Below are positions 60,144-64,000 of a stretch of 64,000 bases of DNA, one piece after another. Source of the DNA: BOG-908 sp965198855 (lineage in GTDB: Bacteria; Pseudomonadota; Alphaproteobacteria; Acetobacterales; Acetobacteraceae); contig CBDAPZ010000001.1 in NCBI GenBank assembly GCA_965198855.1, positions 2,542,001 through 2,606,000 on the forward strand, in the 5' to 3' direction. Within the stretch, counting starts at the first letter, position 1. Each line of letters opens with the position of its first letter. The translations under genes and the position numbers were made by a program. The notes under the pieces were generated by a model that was given only the letters and a program-made list of their open reading frames with translations, had not been told where the DNA came from and made no database searches.

Positions 60144-61576
60144 GGCGAAGCTAAACGTGCAGCCGACACCCTTGCACACATCATATAGTAGAGCGGGCTG
60201 ATCACCACGAGACACACCACCCAGGAAATATCCGCTCCACCAAGCATCCTGGCAATCGGCCCAGTATAGAGACTCTGAGACATGAACGGAATTTCGATCA
60301 AGAACCCTACCACATAACACAGCAAAGCACGCCACTGAACACGGCCATACACCCCACCATCCGCACGGCTCAACGATTCTATGTCATACGCGCCATGCCG
60401 TATCAGATAATAATCGATCAAATTGATCGCGGTCCAGGGCACCAGCACATAGAGCAGGATATACAGAAAATCCATATAGCTGCTCAGAAAACTCTGCTGC
60501 CCCACCAGAGCCGCCGTCGCCGCCACCAGAAAAATCACCACGCACACGCAAGCACGGGCCACCGGCCCGGGCGAAAACCGCGCCGTGCAGGTCTGCACCA
60601 CCGTCAGCACCGCCAACACGCACGAATACAAATTCATCGCCGTTCCGCAGGTCAGCCCAATGCTGAACACCACGATCACCGGTAACGCCGCCCGCCCCGC
60701 CACATGGGTAAACCCCGCCACCAGATCGCCCCCGGCCCCCAGCCAGATCCCCAACGCCGCCCCCAGCACCATCGGCAGCAAAGAACCAAGCAGATTGCCC
60801 AGATACGTTGCCCAGAACGCCGCACGCACCCCCGTATCCTTGGGCATATAACGGCTGTAATCCGAAACATACGGCGCATAGGAAAGCGCCCACAGCGCCG
60901 CCAGCGAGAACGTGCCCACGAACCCGGACCAGCTAAAAACGCCAGCCCTGAAAAAACCGTCCGGCAACCCGCTCGCCACCAGCAGCCACGCCATCATCAG
61001 CAACGCAACGCCCGTTGCCACACTCACCAATTTTCCCAGCCCGTGGATCACGTGGTAGCCAAACACTGCCACCGCCAGCCCCGCCAGCCCCAGCACCACG
61101 ATTCCGGCATGGATGCCGATCCCCGCCACCTCGGAATGGATCGACTGCGCCCCGAGCACAAGATTGGACGCAATGAATCCCACATACATCAGAATAACCG
61201 CCCCAAGCACCGGCAGCGCCCCAAGCGCGCCGAACTGCCCGCGCGTCTGCACCATCTGCGGCAATCCCATTTGCGGCCCTTGCGCCGCATGCAACGCCAT
61301 GAACACCGTGCCAACCAGCAACCCCAGCACAATGGCACAGCACCCGGCCCCAAACCCAAGCCCAAACGTAGTGGTTGCCAGCGCCCCAGTGACCACCGTC
61401 AGCACACTCATATTGCAGCCAAACCAGATGGTAAAAAGATACCGGAAATTGCCGTCCCGCCGATCCGCCGGAACAGCCTGGATAGTGCCAAGTTCAAAAA
61501 GCTGAGCCACTGTCGCCACGACTCCCCTAGGCCTCGCCGCCTTAGCGACACCGGCACCGAGCAAGAAGCCAGCCAT
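60140..61576 (-). CDS. NCS1-family nucleobase/hydantoin permease
   Basis: A 478-aa inner-membrane carrier with about 12 hydrophobic helices. VPADRRDGNFRYLFTIWFGC and SDYSRYMPKDTG are NCS1 signatures for cytosine, allantoin, hydantoin or thiamine-type substrates. The N-terminus could begin at a later GTG. It is convergent with the TPR gene and lies next to a tRNA fragment that starts a new mobile element. Confidence 0.88.
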   Translation of the reverse strand: MAGFLLGAGVAKAARPRGVVATVAQLFELGTIQAVPADRRDGNFRYLFTIWFGCNMSVLTVVTGALATTTFGLGFGAGCCAIVLGLLVGTVFMALHAAQGPQMGLPQMVQTRGQFGALGALPVLGAVILMYVGFIASNLVLGAQSIHSEVAGIGIHAGIVVLGLAGLAVAVFGYHVIHGLGKLVSVATGVALLMMAWLLVASGLPDGFFRAGVFSWSGFVGTFSLAALWALSYAPYVSDYSRYMPKDTGVRAAFWATYLGNLLGSLLPMVLGAALGIWLGAGGDLVAGFTHVAGRAALPVIVVFSIGLTCGTAMNLYSCVLAVLTVVQTCTARFSPGPVARACVCVVIFLVAATAALVGQQSFLSSYMDFLYILLYVLVPWTAINLIDYYLIRHGAYDIESLSRADGGVYGRVQWRALLCYVVGFLIEIPFMSQSLYTGPIARMLGGADISWVVCLVVISPLYYMMCARVSAARLASP

Positions 61577-61629
61577 GCGGCCTCAGCCTCACTATCAAGG
61601 AGCAAGAAGCAGCAAATAAAACTCGAAAT

Positions 61630-61677
61630 TGGTCGGAGCGGCGGGATTCGAACCCACGACCCCCAGTCCCCCAGACT
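61630..61677 (-). repeat. tRNA-Pro 3' fragment, candidate att site
   Basis: The minus strand reads CTGGGGGACTGG, GGGTCGTGGGTTCGAATCCC and GCCGCTCCGACCA: variable loop, T arm, acceptor 3' strand CGCTCCG and CCA of tRNA-Pro (GGG). The 5' half does not pair with the rest, so the gene is incomplete. Followed by an integrase, it is the left att site of a second element. Confidence 0.8.
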
Positions 61678-61821
61678 TGCAAATGGGTTCGACACGGTGG
61701 GCCATATACAGACAAGCCATTGCTTTTGCTGACTCTGTCTAATTTTGAGTGGCCTAGTCCGGCAGTGACGTGGTATCCAGTGCGTATCCAGCGTAAACGG
61801 GATACCACCAGGGGTGAGTGA

Positions 61822-63108
61822 ATGGCTTCCGTCAAAATCAATGAAGCGGCTGTGGTTGGCATGCAGCCCGGCACCACGATCTGGGACGATGAGGTGCGGG
61901 GGTTTGGCGTCCGCTTTCGCTCGCGTGATCGCGTCTACTTGGTGAAGACGCGCATCAAGGGCGTGCAGCGCATCCTCACCATTGGCCGTCACGGGCGCGG
62001 CGCCTACGGTCCAGAGAAAGCCCGGAGAGAAGCGATCAGGCTGCTAGGGCTCATCCGTGACGGCAAAGACCCGGCTATGGAGCGAGATGAGGAAAAGTCG
62101 TCTCCCACATTCGCTGCGTTCTCAGAGCGGTACATGGACGAGTATGCAGCCGCCCATAAGAAGCCACGGACGATTGCCGAAGACGAACGACTCCTGAAGC
62201 TGCACATCGTGCCGGCAATCGGAACCACCAAGCTCCGTGACATCGACCGGGCGGCGCTGGCGCGCATGCACTCGGCCATGAAGGGCAGGCCGGTCGCCGC
62301 TAATCGGTCCCTGGCCCTTCTCTCTGCAATCCTTGGATGGGCTGAGTCGGTTGGGCAGCGCCCGGATGCCTCGAACCCATGCAGGCACGTCAAACGGTTC
62401 CCCGAGAAGGCCCGCGAGCGGTTGCTCACAGCACCGGAACTCGGGCGGCTTGGTGATGCCTTAGAGCGCGCCACGCAGGCATGGACGGATGAGTCGCAGG
62501 CCTTGTGGCGGGCAGAATGCGAGCGGCAGGCGGGAGCCATGGAGATCGCCAACGCGGAGCTTGAGGAATGGATCACCGCGCGCCAGCCCAAACGAGAAAC
62601 GGCGGAGGATTGGCGGGCAATCGCTGCATTCCGCCTCTTGCTGTTCACAGGCGCGCGGCTGTCTGAAATCCTGACCCTACAGTGGAAGTGGATTGATACT
62701 GCGGCTGGGGTCGCCCGGCTGCCTGACTCGAAAACCGGCGCGAAGAACCTTTACCTGCCACCGGGTGCACTCGCTGTGCTGGCAGCCCTGCCGCGTATCG
62801 CAGGTGATGCCCACGTCTTGCCTGGGGATCGACCGGGGACGGCGTTCGTCGGTATCCAGAAGCCTTGGCAGCGGGTGCGCGCCTTGGCTGCGTTGACTGA
62901 CCTGCACATCCATGATCTTCGCCACGCATTCGCCAGCACTGCCGTTGCGGCAGGCGATAGCCTCTTCATAATCGGCAAGTTGCTCGGGCATAGACAGGCT
63001 TCAACCACGGAGCGGTATAGCCATCTCGCTCCGGACCCGGCAGCGGCGGTCGCCGCCCGTACAGCCGATCAACTCGCCGCCTTGATGCGAGGTGTTACGG
63101 CGATCTAG
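61822..63108 (+). CDS. int: Tyrosine-type integrase
   Basis: A 428-aa recombinase of DUF4102 type: IWDDEVRGFGVRFRSRDRVY in the arm-binding domain, a helical core-binding domain with an unusual inserted segment (RAECERQAGAMEIANAELEE), and catalytic residues in LLLFTGARLSEIL, HDLRHAFAS, LGHRQASTTERYSHL. It reads inward from the tRNA-Pro fragment. It differs clearly in sequence from the integrase at 23697, so the two elements are independent. Confidence 0.94.
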   Translation: MASVKINEAAVVGMQPGTTIWDDEVRGFGVRFRSRDRVYLVKTRIKGVQRILTIGRHGRGAYGPEKARREAIRLLGLIRDGKDPAMERDEEKSSPTFAAFSERYMDEYAAAHKKPRTIAEDERLLKLHIVPAIGTTKLRDIDRAALARMHSAMKGRPVAANRSLALLSAILGWAESVGQRPDASNPCRHVKRFPEKARERLLTAPELGRLGDALERATQAWTDESQALWRAECERQAGAMEIANAELEEWITARQPKRETAEDWRAIAAFRLLLFTGARLSEILTLQWKWIDTAAGVARLPDSKTGAKNLYLPPGALAVLAALPRIAGDAHVLPGDRPGTAFVGIQKPWQRVRALAALTDLHIHDLRHAFASTAVAAGDSLFIIGKLLGHRQASTTERYSHLAPDPAAAVAARTADQLAALMRGVTAI

Positions 63109-63329
63109 GGCAGAAACGTCGCGTGCTGCAATTTGGAGTCTCGTCACCTGCGCGCTTATCTAGGTTTAGTGAACTTCCTGTGCCAGTCTACAATGATTCG
63201 TTTGCAACCTTGTGGCGGGCATGCAATGTTCCGGTCGCTGGCCTTTTGGCTAGCCCCGGCGCACCGGGAGACGGCGCAACGGACGTTGGAAGCATCCGCT
63301 GCACCTAACTAATGACAAGGAAGCACCCT

Positions 63330-63635
63330 ATGCCAGTAGCTAATATGCAAGATAACACGGCCCAATTAGTTGCCAACATGCGCGATTACGAGAGGATCGC
63401 AGGCGAAATCAATATCGAGATAGCCGCCCACAATGACATCACGGATCACAGCAATGCCCTATACGATGCCCTAAATGTGATAAGGGACAAGGTATCAAGA
63501 ACTAAAGCTATGACGCTCGCGGGGATCGGCGCAAAGGCCCGAGTTGCAATTTTCGCTGCCGAGTTTGAGGACGAGCCGTATCTCGTAGACCCCATCCTTC
63601 GATCAATCGCGCAGGATAAGGGGCTTTCGGCCTAG
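63330..63635 (+). CDS. Hypothetical cargo protein
   Basis: A 101-aa helical protein; ATG 63330 has AAGGAAGCACCCT upstream and is preferred over 63312. MRDYERIAGEINIEIAAHND and the MTLAGIGAKARVAIFAAEFE segment recall short phage or plasmid helical proteins. No function is visible. Confidence 0.55.
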   Translation: MPVANMQDNTAQLVANMRDYERIAGEINIEIAAHNDITDHSNALYDALNVIRDKVSRTKAMTLAGIGAKARVAIFAAEFEDEPYLVDPILRSIAQDKGLSA

Positions 63636-63789
63636 CTGAACGGCGGGCGGCTCATTTATCGACCGCCCGCCATCGATACTGCCCAAAGACCTACCATCTA
63701 GCGCGTGGAAAGTAGGTTGGGAGTTTTGACGTTTAGGCGCTTAGGGGGCCCCCTAAGACGGTACGGCAAAGTGAACCTAGACGAGCCAT

Positions 63790-64000
63790 TCAGGCTGGGT
63801 TTGTGTAATCCACAAAATTCGATTTCGCGACTTCTTCTAGCTGCTCGGCTGTAAATAAAAGCCCAGGTGGGAGTTTGATTTCTCCAAACTGCTTTTCCCA
63901 CTGCTTCAATATCAACGGTAGATTTATGGCGTAAGCCTTAAATTGATGCGGAGACATTTTCACTGCTACCTCAAGGGTGGCTCCTGGCTTCATTGGATTG
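63790..64000 (-). CDS. Hypothetical protein, possibly cut by window end
   Basis: A frame of at least 67 aa, starting at the ATG of 63993 or further right, outside the window. KQWEKQFGEIKLPPGLLFTA is the most protein-like part. Lower GC than the backbone agrees with membership in the second element. Confidence 0.4.
   Translation of the reverse strand, partial: NPMKPGATLEVAVKMSPHQFKAYAINLPLILKQWEKQFGEIKLPPGLLFTAEQLEEVAKSNFVDYTNPA

Larger units (their letters stand above)
61630..64000. mobile_element. Second integrated element (left end only)
   Basis: It begins at the tRNA-Pro fragment and continues past the window. It contains a tyrosine integrase and two small ORFs with no match to the backbone. 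The right att copy is not in the window. Confidence 0.75.

Overview
The window is high-GC alphaproteobacterial DNA. Several features point to the Acetobacteraceae or a close relative: a MipZ-type ATPase, a pqiABC lipid-transport locus, PEP-CTERM proteins, and many copies of a short A/T-palindromic repeat at gene boundaries. The family assignment is inference. Two alternating gene styles are visible. Dense chromosomal operons are punctuated by the repeat, and accessory blocks lack it.

Region 1 (1-10150) is a catabolic island for an acid sugar or related hydroxy acid. On the minus strand lie an SDR, an HpcH/HpaI aldolase, an OprB-type porin, a fumarylacetoacetate hydrolase family enzyme and a cupin. 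On the plus strand lie a DUF1537 sugar-acid kinase, a PdxA2-type dehydrogenase, an iron alcohol dehydrogenase, an MFS carrier and a second SDR. Similar palindromes before the porin and before the kinase suggest one shared regulator.

Region 2 (10309-17236) is a four-gene minus-strand cassette that I cannot match to a named system. In transcription order it encodes a 129-aa protein with a hydrophobic segment, a 405-aa zincin-like protein (HELLCH...EGWMD), a 552-aa protein with an N-terminal winged-helix-like region, and a 1182-aa protein with a possible N-terminal PIN-like domain. A repeat copy lies on each side. It is the best candidate here for an undescribed system, possibly a conflict or defence system.

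Region 3 (17237-23486) holds remnants: a ZIP-transporter 5' end cut by a repeat, an ABC iron-transporter fragment, a tandem small-gene pair whose second copy is split, two Rmf-like small ORFs and a PEP-CTERM 3' end. An intact succinate-semialdehyde dehydrogenase sits inside it.

Region 4 (23487-42381) is an 18.9-kb element integrated in tRNA-Thr(CGU), bounded by a 47-bp direct repeat. It has a tyrosine integrase, a primase-like and a helicase gene followed by iterons, a Nu1-like terminase small subunit, a tail-assembly chaperone with a probable -1 frameshift, a tape measure with a lysozyme-like domain, a fibre-like protein, a GIY-YIG-type protein, an SRAP protein and moron-like genes. I see no large terminase, portal, protease or capsid gene, so it looks like a satellite or a reduced prophage.

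Region 5 (42339-61576) is chromosomal backbone: the tRNA, MipZ, pqiABC, a thiolase/OB-fold pair, an FeS photolyase, small envelope proteins, and a peptide/amide-utilisation-like run (amidohydrolase, M20 peptidase, TonB receptor, TPR-sulfotransferase, NCS1 permease). Region 6 (61630 to the end) is the start of a second element, with a tRNA-Pro 3' fragment and another tyrosine integrase.
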